Below are positions 10,083-20,639 of a DNA stretch of 64,000 nucleotides, in pieces. The position numbers were made by a program, and so were the translations under genes. This DNA is from Magicicada septendecula. Taxonomy: Eukaryota; Arthropoda; Insecta; Hemiptera; Cicadidae. The stretch spans positions 46,862,344 to 46,926,343 of the forward strand of contig CM068370.1 of assembly GCA_034769895.1 (NCBI GenBank), read 5' to 3'. The notes beneath the pieces are model-generated. The model made no database searches. It was not told the origin of the DNA and worked only from the letters and a program-made list of their open reading frames with translations. Within the stretch, counting starts at the first letter, position 1, and each line of letters opens with the position of its first letter.

Positions 10083-10498
10083 TGATCTAAGAATATAAAA
10101 GAGGTGCTGGTTTGTATATAAAAACAAAGAAATATAATTTATAAATAATCTAAAAATCTATAATGAATTTTACAAGTTATCTACTAATCTGGATGAATTT
10201 CTTTTCATGAGTTGTAGCTAAATCTGCAAAAGTAGTTAATTGTAGGAAAGGAAGATTTATGTTTATTATGATGTTCATTACAGAATAAATAAAAGTTTCG
10301 TTCAATGCAAATATGAGTTAAACTAATCACTGCAAATAAACCATTCAGATCTCCTGTTCGCCGAAAAGGACCCGAAAAAATGGTAAGTAAATATACTTTC
10401 TTCATACAAGATGGCGCCCGACAGTAAAATTTTAATAAATTTGAAATCAATCACATTTTATCTATTTTATTAAATTATCAATTAATAGAAACGTATCA
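9275..10498 (+). repeat. 3' LTR of element A
   Basis: 1,224 bp, near-identical to 3866-5099 including the TATA-like motif (10094-10101), GA run and splice donor (10383-10388). It is followed by target duplication GTTT. Confidence 0.92.
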
Positions 10499-10502
10499 GT
10501 TT

Positions 10503-11302
10503 GTTTCATATGGAAGTCAATTCAACTTGTTTTTTAATCAATTTAACCAAGTTTTAATTAATGTCTACATGTAAAGGAAACCTTTTAATAAAATTAAATT
10601 TTTTGAATTTTAAAATTTTTTGAAAAAAACAAAAAAAAATCTTGATTTTTCGCCTGCAAGCTAAGGAATATTTTAAGTATTGATTATTTGATTGTTTGTG
10701 TATTAACCATGTTTAATTTTATTGATGTATTGTATTGGCCTGTATTGTTAGACTCCTAAGTATTCACATGTTAGGTTAAGGATATGTTTAATTAGGAGAA
10801 ATGTTTAAATTAACTCATTTTAAATAAAACAGAAAATAAGGAAGAGAATTTTTGATACAATATTTTATTTTGAATTCTGAATTTTTTTCTTAGATGAAAT
10901 AGTAAATTTTAAAGAATTTTTCAATGTATAGTATGTAATGTGAGTGTGTGTGAGCCCAGTATCTGCTAAAGGCAGCCCAGCTTGCATACAAGGGGAAACA
11001 TATCGGTGGAGGATCTGGCATAATCTAAGCCAGGGATGGAGGATTTTGGGGGGTAGCATGTTAGAAGGTGAGGTGTGCTGTGGTACTTGTCTGATCGATT
11101 TTTCGGTGTTGGGATCTCTTACGGAGAAGTCCAGTGATCTCGTTCAGATGCGTCCATAGTCGCCAAGCCAGGGGGGTCGTGTACCCATGAGGCGTAAGAA
11201 CAAGAGGGGGTTGTTGGCACCAGTTCCTCACCGGTCCTCTTAAGGGTTTTATCAATGAGATTTCTTCTGTTTTGGACAGAAGAATTCTCATTGAGGGGGT
11301 AT
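10503..11302 (+). other. Conserved non-coding 3' tract of element Z (second part)
   Basis: Resumes Z after element A and aligns with B 17200-18037. It includes the block GAGCCCAGTATCTGCTAAAG near 10951, a G-rich stretch, and the Z copy of the 3' hairpin (11252-11294) followed by GAGGGGGTAT. Two short ORFs here are not conserved as proteins between copies. Confidence 0.6.
11252..11294 (+). ncRNA. 3' hairpin of element Z
   Basis: TCAATGAG/CTCATTGA base with TTCTTCTGT/ACAGAAGAA above it. Same location relative to the polypurine tract as in the other elements. Confidence 0.7.
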
Positions 11303-12202
11303 TGTAACGTGTCAAAATTTGGGTAATTTCATTTATTACTGTTAATGGGTATTTGCATTTTTATTTATTTCATTTTTGCGGGATTTTACAAAAATATTGT
11401 ACAAACGTTATTTCCATTGGAACAGAACACGTGGTAAGAAACAGTGTTGAAACAAAGCAGTAAGACGCAGTTGCTGTTGAGTAACTAGGCAAGGAATTCG
11501 CACCACCCTAATTTTCTCAGAACTCGGTATATGTGTGACGATGCACGCACTTAACATCTCAAGCAGGGGCGCTGTAGTGACGCCGTGAAACTCCAACGGC
11601 GCAGTAAAAAATGGCGCATGAACGAACAGTTTGTGATATCAGCAAGACGGACTACAGGAAATATCGTTAAGCCCCGCCTACTGCTAGTGACATCAGTCTA
11701 GCAGCGACAAATCTCGTCCACGGTTACCTCACAAAAAACACATTATGTGCCATGCATAGAGTGAATAAACCACAGCAATTCAGCTTGAACGGCGACGAAA
11801 ATCTGTTGGCAGTGAATACACAGTTCCTCCCGCTCAGCACAGGACGCGGTGCAGTTACTCTATACGTGTTGGCCGGCACACCAAGCTAAATTAGGCTCCT
11901 AATAAAGTTTCATAATTTTACCGGTAATGAAGAAATAACAGTAAAAAATTGTGTGACCGCGGTCCTTTAGAAGAACCGAACCCATTCAGATCGTTAATTT
12001 TTGGAAAATAACAAGACATTTACCCGAACAATGAGTGCGGGCGTGCAGACCGCGTGGTCGATGGGGGAGGAATATCATTCAAAATGTTAAGGGGTTTATA
12101 ATTTAGTGTGTTTGAGTAAGTGTGAAAAATTGCAGGCTGGGCTCTGTCTGTATTAATAATGAAATGTAATCAGTAAGGTAAGAGTTTAGAATAAGTTAAC
12201 CT
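11303..12202 (+). repeat. 3' LTR of element Z, first part
   Basis: Starts TGTAACGTGTC after the polypurine tract. It is interrupted by element B at 12203 and resumes at 19226 after the repeated ACCT. The two parts sum to about 1,175 bp, matching the length of LTR B. Confidence 0.8.
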
Positions 12203-12401
12203 TGTAGCGGGTCGAATTTTGGGTGTTTTATTTTAACCGTTTGGGGCATATATTTATATTTTTATTTATTTCGTTTTTGGGCGGATTGTCATTGTGCAAC
12301 GTATTTGTCAGTATCACAGTCAATGTAACAGAACAGTGAAACAACGCTATAAGACGCAGTTGTTGTTGAGGAATGCGGCTGAAGAGTTTACCTCCACAAA
12401 A
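12203..12401 (+). repeat. 5' LTR of element B, first 199 bp only
   Basis: Near-identical to the first 199 bp of the 3' LTR at 18038. The match breaks off at CCTCCACAAAA, where the inverted LTR begins. Confidence 0.85.
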
Positions 12402-13576
12402 TGAAACTTTCTATATTATTAAAAAGAATGATATCGTAATAATTTAAAATTAATGTTAATTCACTCCTACTTACCATCGCGTGGCTTCAAGGTTTCGTCA
12501 TACGTATGTTTGGGATGCAGACGTAATTTCTAAGGTTGTATGAATGAGTTACACACATTTTTTATGAAGAGAATTAACATTTTAATTATTCAGAATCATA
12601 TTTAAATTTTGTTCAAAAACTCTTGATCATTGTTTTACAGATTAAGTTACATGTTTCTTTGTTCTGTTGGCATCTTCTACAGACTAACTTACTCAACTAT
12701 CTTACCTTAGTGATCACTATATAAAAGACATACAGATAGAGCCCAGCCTGCAAATTTTCACTCTCACACATACATGAAATTTATTAATTGCAACCCCAAA
12801 ACATTTTTAACACCCCATAACCCTTTATAACAAACCCTTACTGAAAAACCGCCGACAACGTGGTTCGTGCGCGCACTCATCTTCTGCTAATTTCTTGTTG
12901 TTTATTTTCCGAAAATTATACAGTTACCTTCTTTAATCTTTTTAAACTCGACCGCGGTCACATAAACTTTTCTCCTATTAAACTTTTTACTGTTTAAATA
13001 TATAAATTTGTGACGAGCCCGGTTGACGGGCGGCCTGCGCAGGCTGGAGTCGACAACGAACTGCCGGCGTCTTTCCGTTCCCCACTCCGGGAGCATTTTA
13101 GTCAAGACGACGGACATCAATGCCTTCCAGTCAGTCGTCCCAGTTTCGAATCATACTAGTCACGTAGTTGTTGGAGTGACGATAGCAGACGATTTCAAAT
13201 AGGCACTGGCTAATGTCATCAAAGTGGGTGGGACTTAACACAGCATTTCCGTAGTGAAACCAAATGAATGATGAAAATTTCTCTCTCTGGCCATCTTAGT
13301 TTTTTGCCAGAGCGTCACTTGGAGCGTGATTGAGCAGTCGCGTATGTGCGCTGCCACACACAAGTACAAAGTTCTCAGAATTTTGTGGAGGTGCAGATAC
13401 TCTGCCGCATTCCTCGACAACAACTGCGTCTTACGTTGTTTCACTGTTCTGTTACATTGACTGTTATACGCACAAATACGTTGCACAGTGATAATCCGCC
13501 CAAAACGAAATACATAAAAATATAAATATATGCCCCAAACGGTTAAAATAAAACACCCAAAATTTGACCCGCTACA
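12402..13576 (-). repeat. Complete inverted LTR inside the 5' LTR of B
   Basis: Runs from TGAAACTTTC to CCCGCTACA, the exact inverse of LTR B (TGTAGCGGG to GAAAGTTTCA), about 1,175 bp. It differs from the 3' LTR of B at many positions, so it is probably a separate older copy rather than a simple inversion. Its splice donor (12469-12474, minus strand) is intact. Downstream it is joined to inverted internal sequence (13577 to about 13788) containing the polypurine tract and hairpin (13585-13627). Confidence 0.85.
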
Positions 13577-13788
13577 ATACCCCCTCGATGAGAATTCTGC
13601 TGTCCACGACAGAAGAAATCTCATCGATAACCCCGAAGAGGACCGGTGAGGAACTGGTGCCAACAACCCCCTGGTTCATAATCTCATGGGTACACGACCC
13701 CCCTGGCGCAGCGACCATGGACTCATCTGAACGAGATCACTGGACTTCTCCGTAAGAGATCCCAACACCGAGAAATTGATCAGACTCA
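13577..13788 (-). repeat. Inverted 3' internal fragment attached to the inverted LTR
   Basis: Reverse complement of B 17826-18037: polypurine tract, 3' hairpin and the block around TTACGGAGAAGTCCAGTGAT. The match ends at CAGACTC, and nine bases later the plus-strand LTR end (AGTTTCA) and primer-binding site follow. Confidence 0.8.
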
Positions 13789-13798
13789 TAAGTTTCAT

Positions 13799-13816
13799 TG
13801 GCGCCACGAAAGGGAC
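13799..13816 (+). other. Primer-binding site of element B
   Basis: TGGCGCCACGAAAGGGAC two bases after the LTR end GTTTCA. It shares its first twelve bases with element F, but is unlike those of A, D and E. Confidence 0.65.
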
Positions 13817-13994
13817 GAATTTAAAAAATAAATTCCATACCTATAAATGGGATGCAATCGTAATTTGGAAGTTGTGTGAGAATACGCAAAAGACACTTAT
13901 GTAAAGTTAAGTTACGCTAAGTAAGTAAAGAATATTTAAAATATATATTATTTATATTGTAAACAGAATAAATACCTAAAAAATAATAATAATA

Positions 13995-15218
13995 ATGGAA
14001 AATGCAGAGAACGGAGTCGATTTGTCCGACTCGACTGTGATAAGCGAAATAGCTGAATTAAATGAATCAGCTGTGATGAGTAGTCTTGACATACATTCAA
14101 CACCGAATGTAGGTCAAGACGAGAGAATTATGAATGTAAGCAAAACAAATGAAAAAGATAGTACAGATGATTCGGGGATCCAAACGACCCCAAAATCGAA
14201 TAGAGAAAGTAAAAATAATAATGGTGAAGTCAGCTTCACTGACAATAAAACAGAAAGTCAGTCGACACCAGTCCCGATTAAAAAATCTGAAGATCAAGAT
14301 ATAATGAAAATGATACAATTTCTTTGTACCAGTTTCAATAAATTTGATGTAAAGTTAGATGAACAAAAAAACGATATGCAAGAGTTATTAAAAAATCTGA
14401 ATAATGAGTTAAAAAATGAAATACAAGAAATGAGTAAATGTGTAGAAAGTACTAATGAAACGATAAGATCCAGTTTGAATAAATTAGAACAGAGTGTAGA
14501 GCGAATGGGAGTACAGGTGATGAATGCAATGCCAGATAATGAGTTGACAAGTAATAACAATGATAATACAAATAAAAATGTGGTGTTAGAAAATGATGGT
14601 GTAGATGTTGAGAGTGATAACGTAATGGTAGAAAGAGTAGAAGTTGATAATGAAATGTTAATGTGTGTCAGTGAGTTAGAGAGAGAGTGGAAAAATAATG
14701 TTGTGGTAGAATGGGGACAGAGGGCAAATTTTCCCTTTATTATTTATGATGTTTATGATGATTTATTGAGTCCACAAGTGTTGTGGTTGAAGGGCAAGAG
14801 TCCCGTATTGGTAGATGAATTGAGGTGTTTATTTTTGTGGAGTAATTGTGTACCCTCTGTCCGGAATAATTGTGAGAGTGTGATGTGGTGTTATGAAGAG
14901 AGAGAGGTAAATAGAGAATGGTATGTAACAGAATTGTATAATTTGAATAGAAAGTATGATGAATGGAAAGAAGGCTTGGAAATATATTTGAATAATAATG
15001 ATTACAATGATTTGATAAAAATAATTAGACCAATAGTGAAGGAATGTAATGACGGAGACTTAACAAAAATACTTAACGTAGACTGGTTTAATGAGTATTC
15101 TGGTAAAATGAGTGAATTTGGTTGTTCTGGTTATGACACACAAAGTAACCATTTGTTTGTAAATAAAAAGCAACAGTGTTATATAAAACCAAGGTTGATT
15201 TGGGACGATGGAGGGTAG
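13995..15218 (+). CDS. DDGG-family protein of element B (intact)
   Basis: 407 aa, starting MENAENGVDLSDSTV. Residues 55-95 (DDSGIQTTPK, SFTDNKTESQSTP) are shared with the ORF of element F. A predicted coiled coil occupies roughly residues 105-175. The C-terminal half matches element Z: VVVEWGQ, NFPFI, VYDDLLSPQVLWLKGKSP, CVPSVRNN and MWCYEERE, then LNNNDYNDL, ending KPRLIWDDGG-stop. The frame has no stop or shift even though the element's 5' LTR is rearranged. No known domain is recognised. The start codon is the first in frame and lies about 200 bp after the LTR, as in A and F. Function unknown. Confidence 0.8.
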   Translation: MENAENGVDLSDSTVISEIAELNESAVMSSLDIHSTPNVGQDERIMNVSKTNEKDSTDDSGIQTTPKSNRESKNNNGEVSFTDNKTESQSTPVPIKKSEDQDIMKMIQFLCTSFNKFDVKLDEQKNDMQELLKNLNNELKNEIQEMSKCVESTNETIRSSLNKLEQSVERMGVQVMNAMPDNELTSNNNDNTNKNVVLENDGVDVESDNVMVERVEVDNEMLMCVSELEREWKNNVVVEWGQRANFPFIIYDVYDDLLSPQVLWLKGKSPVLVDELRCLFLWSNCVPSVRNNCESVMWCYEEREVNREWYVTELYNLNRKYDEWKEGLEIYLNNNDYNDLIKIIRPIVKECNDGDLTKILNVDWFNEYSGKMSEFGCSGYDTQSNHLFVNKKQQCYIKPRLIWDDGG

Positions 15219-17131
15219 ACTGTAAGACAATAAAAGACAATTAAACATTTTGTTTTATGGTTGTTTGACATGGCAGATTTGGACATGAAGTGAGATACAC
15301 TTGAACAGTTTTGACGTATATTTTGTAAATAATAGTGAATTCATTTGTGTGTATTGTGAAGTGTAATGTGTATATGTTTTAGAAAATGTTGTATTAATAA
15401 TAATAATATTATTAATATTTTTGCACTCTAATTAAATAACAAAATAATTACGAAGACAATAGTTAATGATTTGTAGAATGTTGATAATAATTGAAATATG
15501 TTATTTTAATAATCAAATGAATATTCAATTCTAATAATAAATTGAATTAAATAAGTTGAGATGTTTAGATATTGTGATTGAATGTTATGTGTTTGAATTT
15601 TATAATGAATTTAAATTGTGTGGTGAGATGTTGATTTAATAATAATTAATAAGTAAATAAATGTTAAATGGTTTATTTTGTGGAACATAATGATTAAAAA
15701 TATGTTCATAATAAATTTAGAATTGTTGAAAATCTGATTACAACACAGGATAAATTCATCATGATGATAAATAAACAGAGTTAATGAAAAATTTTAAATC
15801 ATAATGTTTATAAATATTTATATAAATTATTTAAAAGAGAATTGTTTGTTGATGTATACTAATAACCCAGGTTTATTGCTATTTGTGCAATCATTTTATT
15901 GTGGTGTGCTAGATATAGTTGTTGATAAAATGTATTTTCATTATGTGTGTAATTTTTTTTTTAAGCCAATCATTAGACGCCTGGCAGGCAATCAACATAA
16001 TAGAAGTAAGTGTTGATAATGTATTACATGTAATTGTTCAATTTTGAAAGGTATTCATGGTGTTTTAATTATGTTAGGATATCAGCTGATCAGCAATACC
16101 ATGTCACTGGTATATTGGTTTGTAAAGGTTACAAATAATTAATGTTTTGTGTACTACAGACATTTTGAAGTAAAGACAAAAAGAATATGAGAAATAAAAT
16201 AACAATAATTCATGCAAATTAATAAAAGATAATTCATGGGTGATAAATGTTTTATGGGACATGCAGACCTGTCCCAATTGAATTCCAAGTGAAGTTGAAA
16301 TAATGAATATGATGTAATGTTGTTTTTGAGTTAATGTATGTTATAGAAGTTGGTGAAGTATTAATGTTGACACAGTGGTAATGGAGACTTTATGTAGATT
16401 TGAATGATATTGTTGTTTTTATAGTTAATGAGGTTATTTTGTGTATTTGTAGTGAGGTAATGAGATTGAGATTTTTGGGGATGGCAATTTTGTATTAGGG
16501 GGTAGTGTATTTGGGGAGTCCGCAACAAGGGTTGGGACGGGATTAGGATAGATTTAGTGGGGCTGGGGTCGCCTTAGGTAAAATCCGGGGGCCAAATAAG
16601 GGAAATGAGTTTTGGGAAGGAAACACGTATCCTATTGTACAAAGGGTTAGAGAGTATTTTTTTTATATATGGGGAGAAGGCGGCGAATTGTGTTAAATGA
16701 TAAGTTGGGGTTTAGAGTGTTTTGATTAGTAGATATTTTTGATAGAGTTGGGTGTCATGATAATTGAGTTGATTAATATTAGAGTCAGGGGGAGAAGGTT
16801 TATATATGTATAGAAATCTCATACAGAAAAACGAGAATAAATAATTTACATCACCCACAGTATATTAAAGTAAGATTGTTGAAAAGCCAGAGAGATTCAT
16901 GATAAAGTATATATATAATTGTTTATTTTTTTGTTTCAACCAGTGACAGAATTTTGATAAAATTTGATGTAAAGTCAAGAAGTGTTTAATTTAAAGGATT
17001 TAAATGCCAATTTGATTATTATTTATATTAATATTGTGTTTATTATAAATATTTTATGTTATTATGTTTGTATTTCAAGGTAGGATATTACAGAGATTTA
17101 AAGTGTTTTCAGGAATCATACATAACATATG

Positions 17132-17178
17132 TAGGTCAAGGTTTTTGGACTTGACCTAGTTTTGATCAGCTGATGAGT
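17132..17178 (+). promoter_or_regulatory. Conserved double palindrome in element B
   Basis: AGGTCAAG, nine bases, CTTGACCT, then ATCAGCTGAT. Same order and near-same spacing as in Z, E and G. Confidence 0.4.
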
Positions 17179-17986
17179 TCATACACCTACTAAGCTTGTA
17201 GAGTAGGACTTCAATTTTAATTTGTTTGTTTGATTAATTCAAACTAATCTTTGAATAATTTTAGTAAATGTTAGTTAATAAATAAATTTAATAAATATTT
17301 AATGAATAATTTTTTTTTGAGTTTTAAAATTTTGAAAATTTTAAATTTTGTTTGAAAAAAAAAAAAAAAAAATTTTTTTTGATTTTTCGCCTGCCAGCGA
17401 GTGAATATGTTGAGTAATGATTATTTTATTGTGTATGTATTGATGATGTTTCTTTTATTGTATTGCTTTATATTGGTAGGCTATAAATTGTTCTCATGCT
17501 AGAATAAGGATGTATTTGTATTAATAGGAATGTTGAGGTTAAGTCATTGAAACAAAAATTAGAAAAAAGAGGAAGAGAATTTTTTGGTAAAAGATTTTTT
17601 TGAATATTGAATTTTTTAAATTTTTAATAAATTTTAAAAGAAATTTTTTATTTTTTGTGTGTTATGGTAATATGTAATGTTAATGTGTGTGAGCCCAGTA
17701 TCTGCTAAAGGCAGCCCAGCTTGCAAAAAAGGGGATCCATATCGGCGGAGGAGCTGGAATAATTTTAGCCAGGGATTGAGGATTTTGGGGGTAGCATGTT
17801 AGAAGGCGAGGTGTGCTGTGGTGCGAGTCTGATCAATTTCTCGGTGTTGGGATCTCTTACGGAGAAGTCCAGTGATCTCGTTCAGATGAGTCCATGGTCG
17901 CTGAGCCAGGGGGGTCGTGTACCCATGCAGATTAAGAACCAGGGTGTTGTTGGCACCAGTTCCTCACCGGTCCTCTTCGGGGTTTA

Positions 17987-18029
17987 TCGATGAGATTTCT
18001 TCTGTCGTGGACAGCAGAATTCTCATCGA
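17987..18029 (+). ncRNA. 3' hairpin of element B
   Basis: TCGATGAG pairs with CTCATCGA. Compared with Z and A (TCAATGAG/CTCATTGA) one A-T pair has become G-C on both arms, a compensatory change. The upper stem is TTCTTCTGT with ACAGCAGAA. Confidence 0.75.
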
Positions 18030-18037
18030 GGGGGTAT

Positions 18038-19221
18038 TGTAGCGGGTCGAATTTTGGGTGTTTTATTTTAACCGTTTGGGGCATATATTTATATTTTTAT
18101 TTATTTCGTTTTTGGGCGGATTGTCATTGTGCAACGTATTTGTCAGTATCACAGTCAATGTAACAGAACAGTGAAACAACGCTATAAGACGCAGTTGCTG
18201 TTGAGGAATGCGGCTGAAGAATTTACCTCCACAAAATTCTGAGAACTTTGTACCTGTGTGTGGCAGCGCACATACGCAACTGCTCAATCACGCTCCAAGT
18301 GACGCTCTAACAAAAACCAAGATGGCTAGAGAGAATAATCTTTGTCGTTTTCTTTAAGATCTTGCGGAAATGCTGTTTTAAGTCCCACCCACTTTTTTGA
18401 CATTAGCCAGTGCCTATTTGAAATCGTCTGCTATCGTCACTCAAACAACTACGTGACTAGTATGAGTCGAAACTGGGACGACTAACTGGAAGGCATTGAT
18501 GTCCGTCGTCTTGACTAAAATGCTCCCGGAGTGGGGAACTGAGAGACGCCGGCAGTTCGTTGTCGACTCCAGCCTGCGCAGGCCGCCCGTCTACCGGGCT
18601 CGTCACAAATTTATATATTTTAACAGTAAAAAGTTTAATAGGAGAAAAGTTTATGTGACCGCGGTCGAGTTTAAAAAGATTAAAGAATGTAACTGTATAA
18701 TTTTCGGAAAATAAACAACAAGAAATTAGCAGAAGATGAGTGCGCGCACGAACCACGTTGTCGGCGGTTTTTCAGTAGGGGCTGGGGCTTTGTTATAAAG
18801 GGTTATGGGGTGTTAAAAATGTTTTGGGGTTGCAATTAATAAATTTCATGTATGTGTGAGAGTGAAAATTTGCAGGCTGGGCTCTATCTGTATGTCTTTT
18901 ATATAGTGATCACTAAGGTAAGATAGTTGAGTAAGTTAGTCTGTAGAAGATGCCAACAGAACAAAGAAACATGTAACTTAATCTGTAAAACAATGATCAA
19001 GAGTTTTTGAACAAAATTTAAATATGATTCTGAATAATTAAAATGTTAATTCTCTTCATAAAAAATGTGGGTAACTCATTAATACAACCTTAGAAATTAC
19101 GTCTGCATCCCAAACATACGTATGACGAAACCTTGAAGCCACGCGATGGTAAGTAGGAGTGAATTAACATTAATTTTAAATTATTACGATATCATTCTTT
19201 TTAATAATATAGAAAGTTTCA
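18038..19221 (+). repeat. 3' LTR of element B
   Basis: 1,184 bp from TGTAGCGGG to AAGTTTCA, with a splice donor ATG/GTAAGT at 19149-19154 and flanked on the right by ACCT. A 72-aa ORF at 18496-18714 recurs at 12902-13120 on the opposite strand only because the LTR is present inverted. Confidence 0.9.
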
Positions 19222-19225
19222 ACCT

Positions 19226-19500
19226 GTAGTAGAAGATAAAGTGAACAAAGGAAAAACAAATGTAAATTAATCTGCATAAACAGGCATAACTGTTTTAGAT
19301 GAAAATTTCAATAATGTTTAACAAATTAAAATATCATTTCTCTTCATTAAAAAATGAGTCAAGTTACTTATTTCAGTAACCTATAAATCACGCTAACATT
19401 TTACGTTCGTACGAGAATCCTGGCCCGGATAGAAGTTGTACAGGTAGGTCAAAGCAATTTATGTGTTTTAATAGATTTAATGAGTTTTATTAGCATCTCA
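19226..19500 (+). repeat. 3' LTR of element Z, remainder
   Basis: Continues 12202 after the duplicated ACCT and aligns with the last 275 bp of LTR B. It contains donor CAG/GTAGGT at 19444-19449 and ends TTAGCATCTCA. Confidence 0.7.
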
Positions 19501-19905
19501 TCTTTACATAACGTTTGGGGCAGGCCGCGCGTGTAAGTACTCCCGTCACTAATTTACTGAGACTGTTGTACTATCGACTATGCTGTTTGATGAGTGGTGA
19601 CCAACTGGCCGGCGTCACCTGCTTCCGTATACCATACGACGCTCAGGGCGTCACCCACATGATCGTAAACTCGTTCACTGATTGGCTGTTTTTCATCGCA
19701 TGTTCAGGTTTGGAATTTCTTTTACTTTCCCACGTGGTCGATTCTCAGAATTTCTAACACGCACTCCGCTGATAATTCACATTCCAGTACCAAGTTGTAC
19801 TTCGGTCGGCTCAAGGCGCAGCCATAGGGTGTTACAAAAAGTTACATTCAAATATTTAAAATCCAAATTATAAAATTAAAAACCCTCTTGCTTTGTCCCG
19901 TTACA
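19501..19905 (-). repeat. Minus-oriented LTR fragment
   Basis: Ends TTTGTCCCGTTACA, the inverse of TGTAACGGGACAAA. Read on the minus strand it then has AGAGGGTTTTTAATTTTATA, like the start of LTRs D and F. Z may have inserted into it. Its outer part is not visible. The two overlapping short ORFs here are not supported as genes. Confidence 0.5.
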
Positions 19906-20094
19906 CAGGTTCAAAGTGGACTGAAGACAGAAAGAAGAGACAGTGAAAAGATGAAAGAATATTGGAAAAAAAGAAAAGAACAAAGAATAAAGAATTGAAA
20001 TTGACATGTGGTCCTTAGATGGCTGATACAAAAAAAAAAAAAAACCAGCTCTGATCTACTTGTTTAGGTGCACATTTGCTAAGAAAAAAGATCA

Positions 20095-20361
<267 letters not shown>

Positions 20362-20639
20362 TCACACAAAATTTGATACAGGATATACCAACCTGTTTCT
20401 TTTTTATATCAGAAAGCTTACCTAAGATTATTGTTATATGTTACTTCATATTTAAAATAGGTTTTTAACAACACTTTAATAATACTATGCATCACACAAA
20501 TGTTAGTCAATTACAATCACTTTCTTATCTAGAGACAGTATTTCTTTCTTCTTATAAAAAGTCAATTTTTGTTACTGTATTTTAATTAACAACTAACTAC
20601 ACATATAATGGTTTAAAATGGTTGCTGCAGTGACATGGA

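Larger units (their letters stand above)
3866..10498 (+). mobile_element. Element A: complete non-autonomous LTR retrotransposon
   Basis: Two direct LTRs (3866-5099 and 9275-10498) begin TGTAACGGGC and end ACGTATCA. They are flanked by the 4-bp target duplication GTTT (3862-3865 and 10499-10502). A primer-binding site follows the 5' LTR and a G-rich tract precedes the 3' LTR. By eye the LTRs differ at roughly fifteen substitutions plus GA-repeat and G-run length, so insertion is fairly recent. The only long internal ORF is the DDGG-family protein; no pol genes are present. The host site is the non-coding tract of Z. Confidence 0.92.
15219..18037 (+). other. Conserved non-coding 3' tract of element B
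   Basis: 2.8 kb AT-rich tract ending in the polypurine tract. Landmarks: ATCAGCTGATCAGCAATAC near 16082, GGGACA...TGTCCC inverted repeat at 16256-16275, GGGAGTCCGCAAC at 16514-16526, the AGGTCAAG/CTTGACCT plus ATCAGCTGAT pair at 17132-17178, and the hairpin at 17987-18029. The short ORF at 15804-16016 has no counterpart in the other copies. Confidence 0.6.
12203..19221 (+). mobile_element. Element B: LTR retrotransposon with a rearranged 5' LTR
   Basis: Target duplication ACCT flanks the unit (12199-12202 and 19222-19225). The 3' LTR is complete. The 5' LTR has only its first 199 bp (12203-12401) and its last few bases (to 13797). Between them sits a complete inverted LTR with about 210 bp of inverted 3' internal sequence. 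The internal region (13798-18037) has a primer-binding site, an intact ORF, the conserved non-coding tract, hairpin and polypurine tract. No pol is present. Confidence 0.85.
485..19500 (+). mobile_element. Element Z: 5'-interrupted non-autonomous LTR retrotransposon, split by A and B
   Basis: Z is recognised from a DDGG-family ORF, a long conserved non-coding tract (1474-3861 and 10503-11302), a polypurine tract and a 3' LTR (11303-12202 continuing at 19226-19500). Its 5' LTR and the start of its ORF are missing, because a minus-oriented LTR abuts the ORF at 484. Element A entered its non-coding part, duplicating GTTT. Element B entered its 3' LTR, duplicating ACCT. Removing A and B restores a continuous sequence that runs parallel to B's own 3' end. 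Z is thus the oldest visible layer at this end of the window. Confidence 0.75.

Noticed and set aside
12902-13120. A 72-aa ORF identical in type to 18496-18714 on the other strand
   Set aside because: Part of LTR B and its inverted relative; not conserved as protein in other LTRs.
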